The notes under the pieces are model-generated. The model was given only the letters and a program-made list of their open reading frames with translations, ran no database searches and was not told the DNA's origin. Positions 17,681 to 26,330 of a stretch of 34,331 nt of DNA are shown piece by piece (positions within the stretch are counted from its first letter, which is position 1; each line of letters starts with the position of its first letter). Both the position numbers and the translations under genes were made by a program. The stretch comes from CAZSAT01 sp964604675 (GTDB lineage: Bacteria; Myxococcota_A; UBA796; CAJQPC01): assembly GCA_964604675.1 (NCBI GenBank), contig CAZSAT010000078.1, positions 1 to 34,331 on the forward strand. Direction: 5' to 3'.

Positions 17681-18244
17681 ATGATCTGGATGTTGGCGCT
17701 CACCCTGGCTTGTGGTGACAAGGACACGGACACGTCGGCGCCCGAAGCCGACGCGGACACAGACACCGATACGGACACCGACACCGACACGGACACCGAC
17801 ACCGATACGGACACGGACACCGACACCGACACCGACACCGATACGGACACCGACACCGACACCGACACGGATACCGACACCGACACCGACACCGGTCCTG
17901 CCCCGTACACCTACGTCTACTACGACGACATCCAGCCTCTCTGGGACGCGAACTGCCTCGCGTACGGCTGCCACACCATCGATGGCTCGCCCAACGAGCT
18001 CGAGGATCACGTCAGCTACGACAACCTGCTGAACGAGCCCTCGACGCAGTCCACGAAGATGATGCGCGTGGTCCCGGGCGACACCGGGTCCAGCTACCTC
18101 TGGCACAAGCTGACGGGCACCCACACCAAGGTCGGCGGTTCGGGCGGGCAGATGCCCTTGGGCTACCCGGCGCTCGATGCCAAGACCCTTGGCGTCATCG
18201 AGACGTGGATCCTCGAGGGCGCGCCCGAGTACCAGCGCGACTGA
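17681..18244 (+). CDS. Cytochrome c-like lipoprotein with (Asp-Thr)23 spacer and CX4CH motif
   Basis: A 187-residue protein. The signal MIWMLALTLAC places the lipidated Cys at 11. An Asp-Thr dipeptide repeat fills residues 26-71. The C-terminal domain (about 76-187) follows the planctomycete-type cytochrome c pattern: IQPLWDANC, Cys92-x4-Cys97-His98, VVPGDTGSSYLW, Met158 in GGQMPLGYP as a possible axial ligand, and VIETWILEGAP at the end. The heme site has four residues between the cysteines instead of two. That spacing is known in some multiheme cytochromes but is rare in this family, so heme attachment is likely but unproven. An electron-transfer role at the cell surface is inferred. Confidence 0.75.
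   Translation: MIWMLALTLACGDKDTDTSAPEADADTDTDTDTDTDTDTDTDTDTDTDTDTDTDTDTDTDTDTDTDTDTDTGPAPYTYVYYDDIQPLWDANCLAYGCHTIDGSPNELEDHVSYDNLLNEPSTQSTKMMRVVPGDTGSSYLWHKLTGTHTKVGGSGGQMPLGYPALDAKTLGVIETWILEGAPEYQRD
17756..17893 (+). repeat. Hexameric Asp-Thr codon repeat, 23 units
   Basis: The segment is an uninterrupted run of 23 Asp-Thr codon pairs using mixed GAC/GAT and ACC/ACG/ACA. The synonymous variation breaks up a perfect hexamer tract, which should reduce slippage. It encodes a long acidic tether between the lipidated cysteine and the cytochrome-like domain. Confidence 0.97.
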
Positions 18245-18524
18245 AGGCGGCACTACTGGCAACTAAAGGCCTACCGATGGTGCCCACGGGGCAGATCCTG
18301 CAAGTCTCCCCGTTCGCTGTTGCGATTCCCCCTCGCGGCGAAAGGGCGCCGTGCCGAGCAGTAGTCGGTTCCCGAGCTGCGGCGCGGGGGGGCGCTGACC
18401 GGAGCCAGCCGACGGCGGCCTGTCGAGCTCACAGGTCATCCACAGCGGGATCGGTGTCGTTGACGCAAGGAGTTACCCAGTCCGGCGCCTTGTCCGCGCA
18501 GGCGACGGAGCCACATGCCTGACG
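18245..18524. other. Intergenic region between convergent lipoprotein genes
   Basis: No gene is seen. CGGCG (18336-18340) and CGCCG (18347-18351) could form a short 5-bp hairpin. On the minus strand the frame of the upstream MopE-like gene stays open for 31 codons after its TAG stop and then ends at TGA; those codons encode a Cys- and Asp-containing segment with somewhat lower third-position GC than the genes. Confidence 0.4.
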
Positions 18525-20420
18525 CTACCAGTACTCAGGATCGTGCCAGGGGATGTCCCAGCCCGGCAGGAGGGCGAAGCCGCCGGGACCGTTCACGAGG
18601 CTTCCCCGGTAGTCGTCGATGAGCAATTCGTGGTCTCCGTCACCGTCCCAGTCGCCGGTGCTGAGGTCGTCGCGACCGTATAGCGTGTAGTCGGCGCTCA
18701 ATACGTACTCCAGGTGGGCATCGAACGTGTCGACCCCCTCTGGAAGCCCGGCTGATCCATTCAGAAGGTGGTAGGCAGCCACGTCCTCATCATCGCTCGA
18801 CATCGCCAGCACGGACAGCTCGGCGACTCCGTCCCCGGAGATGTCGGCTGACGAACACGCAGATCCCATCCCTTGCTCGGTGTAGGTGCCGGTTCGCCGG
18901 TCTGGGACGGCCGACAGGTCCGATGTTGCGTCCAGTCCCGCGGCCGCGACGAAGAGCTGCGCGCCCGTGGTGTCCGAAGTCCACTTGGACGTCTGCTCCC
19001 GATTGACGCCGATGGAGAGGTCGTCGAGGCCGTCGCCGTCCCAGTCCCCCAGCGCGGCCATGCAGGTCGCGTCCCCGTCCCAGTGGTGCCAGGCGAGGTC
19101 GCTGACGAGCGCGCCGTCGCCGTCGAGGAGATCGGCACCGCTGACCACGTAGACGCCTCGGCTGTAGGTGCTGATCACCAGGTCGTTCGTGCCGTCGCCA
19201 TCGAAGTCTCCTCGGGCGCGGGGCTGGTCGAAGTGCCCGTAGTGCAGCAGGACAGCGCTGTCCTCGATCTCGAGGCTCGGGTTCTCCTCGCGAGGCTCCC
19301 GCCCGAGCACGAGCCAGAGCCGGTCGTAGTCCTCGGCTCCCTTCGCACCACTGCCTTCCGCGATGAAGTCGCCGCGCCCGTCCGCGTCGAGGTCGCCCAT
19401 CGACAACACGGGGGCTCCAACGCCACCGATGTCCAGATCGACGTACCAGCGGTAGTCCAGCTCGCTGCCGCCTGACGCCAGGTAGCCGCCCCAGCCGGAG
19501 AGCGGTCCACGGAAGATGTAGATCACTCCGGGCGTGTACTCGTCGATGGTGCCGGCCAGCATCATCAGGTCGGCGAAGCCGTCGCCGTCGAAGTCCAGAT
19601 CGTGGTGCGGATCGATGTAGAGCTCGTCTTCCCACGTACTGTCGAAGACCGACTGGTAGGTGAGCTCGGTGTAGACGAGGTCGCGGCCGAGGGTGGGCCC
19701 ATCGTAGATGTTGTAGATGTAGGCGGTCATGTCCAGGCCCGCGACCTCGCAGGCGGAGCAGAGCGAGTAGATCTCGTCGGCGCCGTCGGCGTCGAGGTCG
19801 CCGACGAAGGAGGTGAGCCGGTCGAAGTACTGGTTCTCCCAGCTCGGGTCTCCCGTGACGGTGAGCGTGGCGAGGGTCAGCGCGTCCTGTGCCTCGGCAC
19901 AGACCCCCTCGGCGAGCGGCTCCCCGTCGCAGTCGTGGTCGACCTCGTCGCAGGCCTCGCTCATGTGCGGGCCCACCCAGGCGTTGTCGTCGTCGCAGTC
20001 CTCGCCCCCGCACTCCGGGGGGAGTTCACCGTCGGCGTCGCCGTCGGTGGTGTCCTCGCCATCGCAGTCCTGGTCGATGTCGTCGCAGCGGACTTCTTCG
20101 GCCTCCGGGTGGATCGAGGCATCGGCGTCGTCGCAGTCGTCGCCCTCGTGGTCCTCGTGGGGGTGGCCGTCCCCGTCGGCGTCGTAGTCGTCGTCGCCCG
20201 AGCAGTCGGCGTCGGTGCCGTCGTACCAGGTCTCCTCGGCGCCGGGATGCACGGTCGGGTCGTCGTCGTCGCAGTCGTCCGACGCCGGGTAGCCGTCGCC
20301 GTCGGCATCGGTGCCCGTGTCGCCGACGGCCGGCGCCGTGTCGTCCTGGATCGGCTCGCCGGAGTCCGGGGTCTTGTCCGTGCAGGCAAGCGCCAGCAGC
20401 AGGATCAGTTGTCGTCCCAC
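18525..20420 (-). CDS. MopE-repeat plus FG-GAP/VCBS-repeat lipoprotein
   Basis: A 631-residue protein from GTG 20420 (signal MGRQLILLLALAC, Cys13). Residues about 30-150 hold three to four Asp/Cys-rich MopE-type putative metal-binding repeats (PF11617 style: DADGDGYPASDDCDDDDP, DCSGDDDYDADGDG, DIDQDCDG). About residues 170-600 hold FG-GAP/VCBS-type calcium-binding propeller repeats (GDLDADGADEI, DFDGDGFADL, GDLDADGRGDF, GDFDGDGTNDL, GDWDGDGLDDL, GDWDGDGDHEL). GAGGGG lies eight bases before the GTG. A CTG at 20408 overlaps the upstream stop as CTGA and is an alternative start, giving an even shorter signal. It follows the giant propeller gene with a 16-bp overlap. A calcium-stabilised surface adhesion or scaffold role is inferred from the repeats. 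Confidence 0.85.
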   Translation of the reverse strand: MGRQLILLLALACTDKTPDSGEPIQDDTAPAVGDTGTDADGDGYPASDDCDDDDPTVHPGAEETWYDGTDADCSGDDDYDADGDGHPHEDHEGDDCDDADASIHPEAEEVRCDDIDQDCDGEDTTDGDADGELPPECGGEDCDDDNAWVGPHMSEACDEVDHDCDGEPLAEGVCAEAQDALTLATLTVTGDPSWENQYFDRLTSFVGDLDADGADEIYSLCSACEVAGLDMTAYIYNIYDGPTLGRDLVYTELTYQSVFDSTWEDELYIDPHHDLDFDGDGFADLMMLAGTIDEYTPGVIYIFRGPLSGWGGYLASGGSELDYRWYVDLDIGGVGAPVLSMGDLDADGRGDFIAEGSGAKGAEDYDRLWLVLGREPREENPSLEIEDSAVLLHYGHFDQPRARGDFDGDGTNDLVISTYSRGVYVVSGADLLDGDGALVSDLAWHHWDGDATCMAALGDWDGDGLDDLSIGVNREQTSKWTSDTTGAQLFVAAAGLDATSDLSAVPDRRTGTYTEQGMGSACSSADISGDGVAELSVLAMSSDDEDVAAYHLLNGSAGLPEGVDTFDAHLEYVLSADYTLYGRDDLSTGDWDGDGDHELLIDDYRGSLVNGPGGFALLPGWDIPWHDPEYW

Positions 20421-23400
20421 TGGCGCAGCCCCTCGTACACGCCGCTGCCGGAGGTGGACAGCCAGAAGGCCTCCACCTCGTAGGGCTCGCTGGTCTCGAG
20501 CACGTCGAAGGCGATGCCGTTGACGTGCGGGTTGGACAGCCCCTCGGCGGGGAAGGGTCGCCACTCGGGCAAGACGTCGCCGGTGACCCCGTTCATGCGC
20601 CAGGCCACCTGGAAGAGCCCGCTCGGCTCGTACTGCCAGTTCGGGTTCGTGGTCGTGGGGGCGCTGGTGCCAACCAGGAGCGTGTCCTCGAGGTGGGGGT
20701 GCGGCCGAACCCGCTTCACCCTGCGGTCCTTGCCGTTGTTCGGCGCGAGCCCCGTCCAGGTGCTGTTGGCGGGTACGTCGGAGTCGACGTCGATCTGGCA
20801 GAGCGCGCCGGTGCCGCTGGTGTCGCCGAAGACCCAGACGGTGCTCGGGGCCCACGGCGCTGTGGCCAGGCCGTGCACATCGTCAACAGTGAGGTCGCTG
20901 CAGTCGCCGATGCCGAGCGCGCTGCCGATGTCGACGGGGGTCCAGGTGGCGGTGATGCCGCCGGAGTAGGTGGCGTTGACCTCGTAGATTGCGCAGTCGT
21001 CGCCCGCTGCCGCCCCGTTCTGGGCGGCGGAGACGTAGATCCAGAGGTTGAACTCGGTGCCGCTGGTCCACTCGGAGCGGGCCTGGTCGATGGCGACGCG
21101 AGCGCCGTCGTGGTGGAAGACGTCGTTCATCGACAGGCCGGAGCAGCTCGCCTGGCCGGTGAAGTCCGGGACCTGGAAGACGTCCATCTCGCCGCCGTCG
21201 TCGTAGAAGACCGCGAGGCCCCCGTCGTAGTCCGTGGCGCCGCCGGTGTAGGAGGCGAAGCTGACGACTGCCACATCGGGCTCGGCGTGGAGCACGTCAA
21301 CGTCGGTGGGGGAGCCGAAGGAGTTGGTGCCGTCGTGGTTGTCGAACAGCTCTCCCGGCGTGTTGGTGGCGTTGGTGGGATCGCAGGCCGGCCAGTCGTA
21401 GCTTCCCGGCAGCACGTCGTCGCGGGGGCAGATGGCGTCGTCGCCGTTGAAGGCCGACTTGTTCGACGTCGTCTTGTTCTCGCTGGTCGTCTCGTAGCAC
21501 CAGTCCCCGTCCTCGAAGTCGTCCCCGGCGGCCAGTACCCCCTTGAGCAGGTTCTGCCTGACCGGCTCGCCGGTGGACTGCTGCAGCCTCACCACCCACA
21601 CCGTCGCCCCACCGGCCCCGTCGTCGACCAGCGCCACCCCGCGCCCGCCGCTCGTCATGTTCTCCGCGTGGCAGTCGTACTTCCCGGCCACGCGGTCGCC
21701 GGTGTCCGGCTGGCCGTAGAGCCAGTTCATCGCCACGTCCATCGACGCCACCACGGCCAGCCCGTTGGCGTCGACGCTCGTCGGCTCGCATGTGCTGCAG
21801 TACGCAAGGTCCCGTCCCACGAGCTGACCCACCTCGCTGATCGGGTCCATGGCCCAGAACCAGGGGATCTCGTCCATGTCCTTGGCCGAGTAGATCGAAT
21901 CCCAGCCCGGCGCCCCAGCGGCGCTCTCGGGCGGCAGGCCGTAGACCCCGATGTCGCCCGAGACCATCGCCACCACGCTCTCGTCGGGCATCGTGTAGAA
22001 GACCGCGTCGACCGGGCCCTTGGGGAACCACTGCTCCCGATCGTCCTGGACGTGGAGCGAGCCCAGCCAGGAGCTGTTGTCGTCGCCCTTCGAAGCGCGC
22101 TCCTCGTAGTTGGTGTCGATCGCGGTGTCGAGATCGGCGTTCTCCTCGTACATCGGCTCGCCGGTCCAGTAGTCCTGCAGCGGTTTCCAGGGCAGCAGGT
22201 CGTTCTGCGAGGGCGGGGTGGTGATGGCCGCGCGGTGCACCTTGGGGTAGGCGTAGGCGGTGCCGAAGAGCTTGGCGAAGGCGAAGAGGAAGGTGTCGCT
22301 CGCGCCGACCCCCTTCGCGAGCCCGACCAGCTCGTTGCTGCTCGATGCACCGGACTCGGGGATGCGGAGCTCGCCGTCTCCGAGCATGTTCTTCTCGAAC
22401 ACCTTCTCGACGTAGTCGTCGTCGAGGTTTGGGCCGGCCGTGTCGCCGTCCCAGTGCTGCGGGCAGCCGTCCTTGCCCACACCCACCTCCCAGGCCGCAG
22501 CGTAGGTCGTGTCGCTGTCCCAGACCGAGGCGTTCAGCACGCCGGGATCCCCCTCGGTGAGGTTGAGCACCATCACGGTGCCCTCGTGGTCGCGCGTGCA
22601 ACTCCCGCCGCTCTCGCGGAGGCCAGCGTCGACGGCGTAGACCAGCGCCCGCTCGTCGGCCGAGACCTCCTGCACCTCCAGGTCGCGGAGGTCCCAGCCG
22701 GTCGAGGCGATGGCCGTGCAGGCCGAGGTCACACCCGTGGAGCAGTCGCCGTCCAGGGGGCAGGCCCACAGGGCGTCGGCGCTGCTCGCGCGGCTCTTGT
22801 AGGCCACCAGCAGGTACTCGGTGACGCCGACGGTGACGATCTCCAGCGCCGAGACCAGGTCGTCGTCGCCGGTGGCCGGCAGGTCGAGCAGCCCGTCGGC
22901 GGTGCAGAAGGCCTCGGTCGTGATGTCGTAGGGGAACACCCCGGGCGCGTCCCACACGTCGGCGGTGTCGCCACCCTTGACGGTGTCGCCGTGGTTGGCG
23001 AGGAAGAGGACGTCGTCGGTGCCGTCGTTCCAGCTCGTGATCAGCCGGCCGCCTGCATGGTGGGTGTCGCCGCAGATGTGGTCGTTGTCGTCCACGGCCA
23101 GCTCGCCGTCGAGCACGGTCCAGTCGTCGCTGGTGGCGTCCCACTTGAGAAAGCCGCCGTAGGTCGACTGCTCCGCGCCGGCGATGGTGTAGACGGTCTG
23201 CGCGTTCGGGGCCCAGACCTCCCAGGTGTGGATCAGCTCCTGGCTGCGGTCGACCGCGTCGTCGCCGCCGAGGAACCACCAGTCGTCGCCGTCGTCGCTG
23301 ATCGCGACGCCGCCGGTGTTCGTGGCCAGGAGAAGGTACTCGCCGGTCTCGTCGGTGCGCACCACGGTGCCACCGTAGCCGCCGCCGGGGAAGCTCGTGG

Positions 23401-23755
23401 CGTCGTAGAGCACCTCGTGGTCGCGGGGGTGGGGCCACTGGTAGTCGCCGTTGGTGACCGTGAGGTAGTCGACGTGGATGTTCCGCGGCCCGCCGCCGCC
23501 GCCGTTGTGGGTGCACTCGACCACGAGGTCGGTGACGGTGAAGGGCGGCGCGAGGTCGAAGGCGAGCGTGGTCTGGAGCGGTGCCGCCTGGAAGAAGGGC
23601 TGGGTGTCGCTGCCGATGTCGGTCGTGACTTTGACGTCGCAGTCTGCGCCGCCCGAATGGTGCTGCACGCCGACGGTGACGTGGAGCTGTCCCCAGTCCC
23701 AGTCGAAGTCGGTCTTGAGCGCCATGCTGGCGGGGGTTCCGGCCGTGGGGCTCAT
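20405..23755 (-). CDS. Giant secreted beta-propeller-like protein (main frame, 5' end frameshifted)
   Basis: 1116 residues in this frame. An N-terminal jelly-roll-like beta region (DFDWDWGQLHVTVGVQHH) precedes a long region with BNR/Asp-box features (GGVAISDDGDDWWF, and LSTSGSGVYEG near the C-terminus) that suggest a Vps10- or xyloglucanase-like propeller. Twenty-odd cysteines and many Asp/Trp/Gly residues fit an extracellular protein. The Met at 23755 is only the first start codon in this frame: sensible protein sequence (WNAVNTTWLGHFAK) continues upstream without one and joins the MopE-like fragment at 23752-23988 if one base is restored. The intact product would be about 1216 residues, starting at ATG 24053. 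It overlaps the MopE/FG-GAP gene and is probably co-transcribed with it. Exact function is unknown. Confidence 0.75.
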   Translation of the reverse strand: MSPTAGTPASMALKTDFDWDWGQLHVTVGVQHHSGGADCDVKVTTDIGSDTQPFFQAAPLQTTLAFDLAPPFTVTDLVVECTHNGGGGGPRNIHVDYLTVTNGDYQWPHPRDHEVLYDATSFPGGGYGGTVVRTDETGEYLLLATNTGGVAISDDGDDWWFLGGDDAVDRSQELIHTWEVWAPNAQTVYTIAGAEQSTYGGFLKWDATSDDWTVLDGELAVDDNDHICGDTHHAGGRLITSWNDGTDDVLFLANHGDTVKGGDTADVWDAPGVFPYDITTEAFCTADGLLDLPATGDDDLVSALEIVTVGVTEYLLVAYKSRASSADALWACPLDGDCSTGVTSACTAIASTGWDLRDLEVQEVSADERALVYAVDAGLRESGGSCTRDHEGTVMVLNLTEGDPGVLNASVWDSDTTYAAAWEVGVGKDGCPQHWDGDTAGPNLDDDYVEKVFEKNMLGDGELRIPESGASSSNELVGLAKGVGASDTFLFAFAKLFGTAYAYPKVHRAAITTPPSQNDLLPWKPLQDYWTGEPMYEENADLDTAIDTNYEERASKGDDNSSWLGSLHVQDDREQWFPKGPVDAVFYTMPDESVVAMVSGDIGVYGLPPESAAGAPGWDSIYSAKDMDEIPWFWAMDPISEVGQLVGRDLAYCSTCEPTSVDANGLAVVASMDVAMNWLYGQPDTGDRVAGKYDCHAENMTSGGRGVALVDDGAGGATVWVVRLQQSTGEPVRQNLLKGVLAAGDDFEDGDWCYETTSENKTTSNKSAFNGDDAICPRDDVLPGSYDWPACDPTNATNTPGELFDNHDGTNSFGSPTDVDVLHAEPDVAVVSFASYTGGATDYDGGLAVFYDDGGEMDVFQVPDFTGQASCSGLSMNDVFHHDGARVAIDQARSEWTSGTEFNLWIYVSAAQNGAAAGDDCAIYEVNATYSGGITATWTPVDIGSALGIGDCSDLTVDDVHGLATAPWAPSTVWVFGDTSGTGALCQIDVDSDVPANSTWTGLAPNNGKDRRVKRVRPHPHLEDTLLVGTSAPTTTNPNWQYEPSGLFQVAWRMNGVTGDVLPEWRPFPAEGLSNPHVNGIAFDVLETSEPYEVEAFWLSTSGSGVYEGLRQWDDN

Positions 23756-23988
23756 CTTGGCGAAGTGGCCGAGCCAGGTGGTGTTGACGGCGTTCCAGCG
23801 CCGTTGGCCATGCCCGCTTCGAGCAGCTGGCGGATGTGCGTGGAGTCGTCGCAGTCGTCGTCGTAGTCGGTGGCGAGGGACTCGGGCTCGCCGGGGTTGA
23901 CGAGCGCGTCGGCGTCGTCGCAGTCCAGGCCGGTGTCGCCGTGGTACAGGTCACCGTCCGCGTCGAGGGCGAGGGCGGGCAGGGCCAT
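23752..23988 (-). CDS. N-terminal MopE-like fragment of the giant protein (frameshifted)
   Basis: A 78-codon frame. It encodes the end of a signal peptide (ALPALALDADGD) and one MopE-type repeat (DTGLDCDDADALVNPGE, DYDDDCDDS), then becomes nonsense after MANG. Two sites each appear to lack one base. One is the G5 run near 24014; restoring a G joins ATG 24053 (preceded by GGAGG) and MAQLLLG to PLLGLMALPALA, a good signal peptide. The other is near 23806, in AACGGCGCTGG, where one base would join MANG to RWNAVNTTW. Both may be sequencing or assembly errors in GC-rich DNA; real inactivation is the alternative. Confidence 0.6.
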   Translation of the reverse strand: MALPALALDADGDLYHGDTGLDCDDADALVNPGEPESLATDYDDDCDDSTHIRQLLEAGMANGAGTPSTPPGSATSPR

Positions 23989-24053
23989 CAGCCCGAGAAG
24001 TGGGCCCCCAGCAAGAGTTGTGCCATTGTGGATGTGAGCGGCTGTGCGGTCAT

Positions 24054-24335
24054 CTTCCCTCCCCAGGGTCCGAGATGTCTTGACGGTGTGGGCTTTGCAG
24101 GCTCACCATCGCACGGCGCCTGGGCGCGATCAAGCGGGATCGTAGGTGTGGCCTCTGGTACCACACGTAGGCCAGGGGACCCGCGCGGATCGCCATCCGG
24201 AGGCGCGCGTGGAACAGCGCTGCACCCGTACGACCGCTCGCTGCAGCCCAGGGGAAGACCGCTACAGGTCTCCCGCGCTCGTGGCCGGCGACCTCCCCTT
24301 CCCGCCGACTGTGCCGGTTCCGGGGCTGCGCCGAC
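24054..24335. other. Intergenic region upstream of the giant protein gene, with a hairpin
   Basis: No gene is seen. GTGTGG (24146-24151) and CCACAC (24161-24166) form a 6-bp stem with a 9-nt loop, flanked by direct copies of CGTAGG (24141-24146 and 24166-24171). It may mark the 3' end of the transglutaminase-like transcript or a control site for the giant gene. The ribosome site GGAGG before ATG 24053 is at the left edge. Confidence 0.4.
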
Positions 24336-24980
24336 CTACTCCGTGTAGCTGCTCGGGTCGTGCCCCGTCAGCTCCTGGTACTTCTTCCGGATCCGCGGGA
24401 TCTTGAAGAACGGCTTCTCACCGGCGGTGGTGGAGTGACCGCCGGGGAAGATGGTCACGCGCTTGTACTTCAGGTCGAACCAGTCGTACTTGTCGCCCAG
24501 AGCTTCGAGCTTGTCGTCCGGAAACGACGGTGTGGTGCCCTTCGCCTGGAACCAGGACAGCTTGACCACGTTCGACTGCGGCTCGATGAGCACGTACTTC
24601 GTGCGGTTGGTGCCGTCGGCCGGGTCCACCGCCACCACGTTCACCACGTGGCCCTGCCTGGCACCGAAGAACCAGGGCCAGGCGTGCATCTTCGCTTCCC
24701 AACACTGGATGCCCGCCTTGCCGCACTCGGCGTCGAAGGCCAGCGCGAAGTCGTCGCAGTCGAACTCGGCGCAGTACTCCATCTTGTGGACCTGGATCTG
24801 GTCCAGCATCTTCAGGGTCTTCTCGCCCGCCAGGGGCTTGATCTGCTTCTCCTTCTTCTTCGTCTTGACCGCATCGGCTGCGTCGCCGAGCTGGGTGACG
24901 AGCTCGCTCGCGCCCTCCACGCCACCGCAGGGGGGGCCCGCGTAGGCGAGGCTACCGAGCACGAGGAGAGAGGACAGCAT
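24336..24980 (-). CDS. Secreted transglutaminase-fold (papain-like) protein
   Basis: A 214-residue protein. The signal peptide MLSSLLVLGSLAYA ends in an Ala-Tyr-Ala cleavage site. A Lys-rich segment (about 39-50) precedes the core. EYCAEFDCDDFALAF (Cys75 in DCDDFA), then GHVVNVVAVDP (His111), then Asp119 or Glu133 (IEPQS), fits the Cys-His-Asp order of bacterial transglutaminase-like cysteine proteins, in which CxDfA starts the nucleophile helix. The activity may be peptidase, amidase or none. Its ATG has GGAG seven bases upstream. It lies 69 bp downstream of the minus-strand ATP-grasp gene and may be co-transcribed with it. Substrate is unknown. Confidence 0.65.
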   Translation of the reverse strand: MLSSLLVLGSLAYAGPPCGGVEGASELVTQLGDAADAVKTKKKEKQIKPLAGEKTLKMLDQIQVHKMEYCAEFDCDDFALAFDAECGKAGIQCWEAKMHAWPWFFGARQGHVVNVVAVDPADGTNRTKYVLIEPQSNVVKLSWFQAKGTTPSFPDDKLEALGDKYDWFDLKYKRVTIFPGGHSTTAGEKPFFKIPRIRKKYQELTGHDPSSYTE

Positions 24981-25049
24981 GGCAGGACTCCGAGACCGAC
25001 AGGGTCCCCCGGTGCCCCGCAGGCTGCGATTGCAGCGTGGCTTCCTCCG

Positions 25050-26267
25050 TCAGCTCGCGAACAGCTGGATGTCTGTAGCCACCTCGTAGGCCAGCTCCAG
25101 CGCGGTGTCCCAGTCGGGATGCCGCACGATCAAGAAGCCGTCGCTCACGAGGGTCTGCTTCCAGTCGCGGCGGCGTTGGCCGGGCCGCAGGAGCTCCTCG
25201 GTGCACACCCACTGGCCGTGGCGACGCATGTAGTCGTGCAGGCCGTGGATGGCGCGGATGGTGCCCTCCCCCTGGGCCCGCTTGAAGACGATGGCGGTGT
25301 TGAAGCGCCGCGTGGTGTCGGCCTCGAAGCTCTTCCAGCAGACCGCCCGTGCCCACTCGCGGAAGAGGTCGATGTCGCCGGTGTAGTTCATCTGGTCGAC
25401 CAGCCGCGCGCCGCCCGGGCGGCAGCCGATCTCTCCGAAGACCACCTCGCCGTCGGACTTCCGGTACCACTCCATGTGGGTCAAGCCGGTGCCCATGCGC
25501 AGAGCCTTCAGCACCCCCATGCCCAGCTCGACCCCCGCCTGGTGGTCGGGACCCCACATGTCCTTCACCGTGCAGATGATCGGACTGATCCAGTGGTTGG
25601 TGCGGGCGACGAGGGGGCGCGGGAGGTACTGCGCCACGTTGGCGTACACAGCCCGTCCCTCGATGCAGACCGTGTCGAAGGTGAACTCGTCGCCGTCGAC
25701 GAACTCCTCGCAGCTCACCTCGGGGACGTGGCGGGTCTTCTTCAGCACCTCGTGGAGGTCCCTCGCGTGGTCGACCCGGTAGGTGTCCGCGCTTCCCGCA
25801 CCGGCGATGGGCTTGATGATCAGCGGGAAGCCGATGCGCTCGGCAGCCGCGCGGACCTCGGCCTCCGAGGTGCAGCGGGCCGAGTGGGGCACCCTCAGGC
25901 CCGCGGCCTGGATGCGTTCCTTCATCAGCTGCTTGTCGCGGAAGCCCATCACGGTGTCGAGCGACAGGCCGGGCACGCCGAAGTGCTCCCTCATGCGCGC
26001 CGCGGCGATGACCAGCGGCTCCCACAGCGCCTCGACCCGATCGATGGTCCGTCCGCGCATCCAGGCGTGCACCCGTGCGATGAGGTCGGCCTCGTCGAGG
26101 ATCGACGGGACCTGCAGGTAGTCGTGCAACGCCGCCCGCACCTTGGGGGACAGGCCCTGCGCGGGGATGTCGCCGACGCCATAGACCCGGGCCCCGACCT
26201 CGGCCAGACCACGGGTGTAGTCGTGCATCTCGGAGGGGTAGTTCGGCGACAGGAAGACGACGTTCAT
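25050..26267 (-). CDS. ATP-grasp carboxylate ligase-like protein A
   Basis: A 405-residue soluble protein. An N-terminal pre-ATP-grasp Rossmann-like region (MNVVFLSPNYP, about 1-100) is followed by the ATP-grasp domain: FRDKQLMKERI, GFPLIIKPIAGAGSADTYRV (lysine plus Gly loop), CEEFVDGDEFTFD and GEIGCRPGGARLVDQM. The family joins a carboxylate to an amine or thiol through an acyl-phosphate. In the metal-binding Glu-x-Asn-x-Arg signature the Asn is replaced by Gly (EIGCR), as seen in some divergent members. It is divergent from a clear paralog at 26331-27545, 63 bp apart. Substrates are unknown; peptide-like or amino-acid ligation is possible. Confidence 0.85.
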   Translation of the reverse strand: MNVVFLSPNYPSEMHDYTRGLAEVGARVYGVGDIPAQGLSPKVRAALHDYLQVPSILDEADLIARVHAWMRGRTIDRVEALWEPLVIAAARMREHFGVPGLSLDTVMGFRDKQLMKERIQAAGLRVPHSARCTSEAEVRAAAERIGFPLIIKPIAGAGSADTYRVDHARDLHEVLKKTRHVPEVSCEEFVDGDEFTFDTVCIEGRAVYANVAQYLPRPLVARTNHWISPIICTVKDMWGPDHQAGVELGMGVLKALRMGTGLTHMEWYRKSDGEVVFGEIGCRPGGARLVDQMNYTGDIDLFREWARAVCWKSFEADTTRRFNTAIVFKRAQGEGTIRAIHGLHDYMRRHGQWVCTEELLRPGQRRRDWKQTLVSDGFLIVRHPDWDTALELAYEVATDIQLFAS

Positions 26268-26330
26268 GGTGGGATCCTCGCGGATGTCGGACCTGCGGGC
26301 TAACCGCCGCTTCTACATCGAGGTGAGCCC

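Noticed and set aside
17756..17893. The hexamer run as a CRISPR or mobile-element repeat
   Set aside because: It has no spacers and is in frame within a lipoprotein gene as Asp-Thr codons.
19889..23866. A 1325-codon plus-strand frame
   Set aside because: It lies opposite two genes with clear MopE, FG-GAP and propeller motifs, and its product is an Arg/Val/Gly low-complexity shadow.
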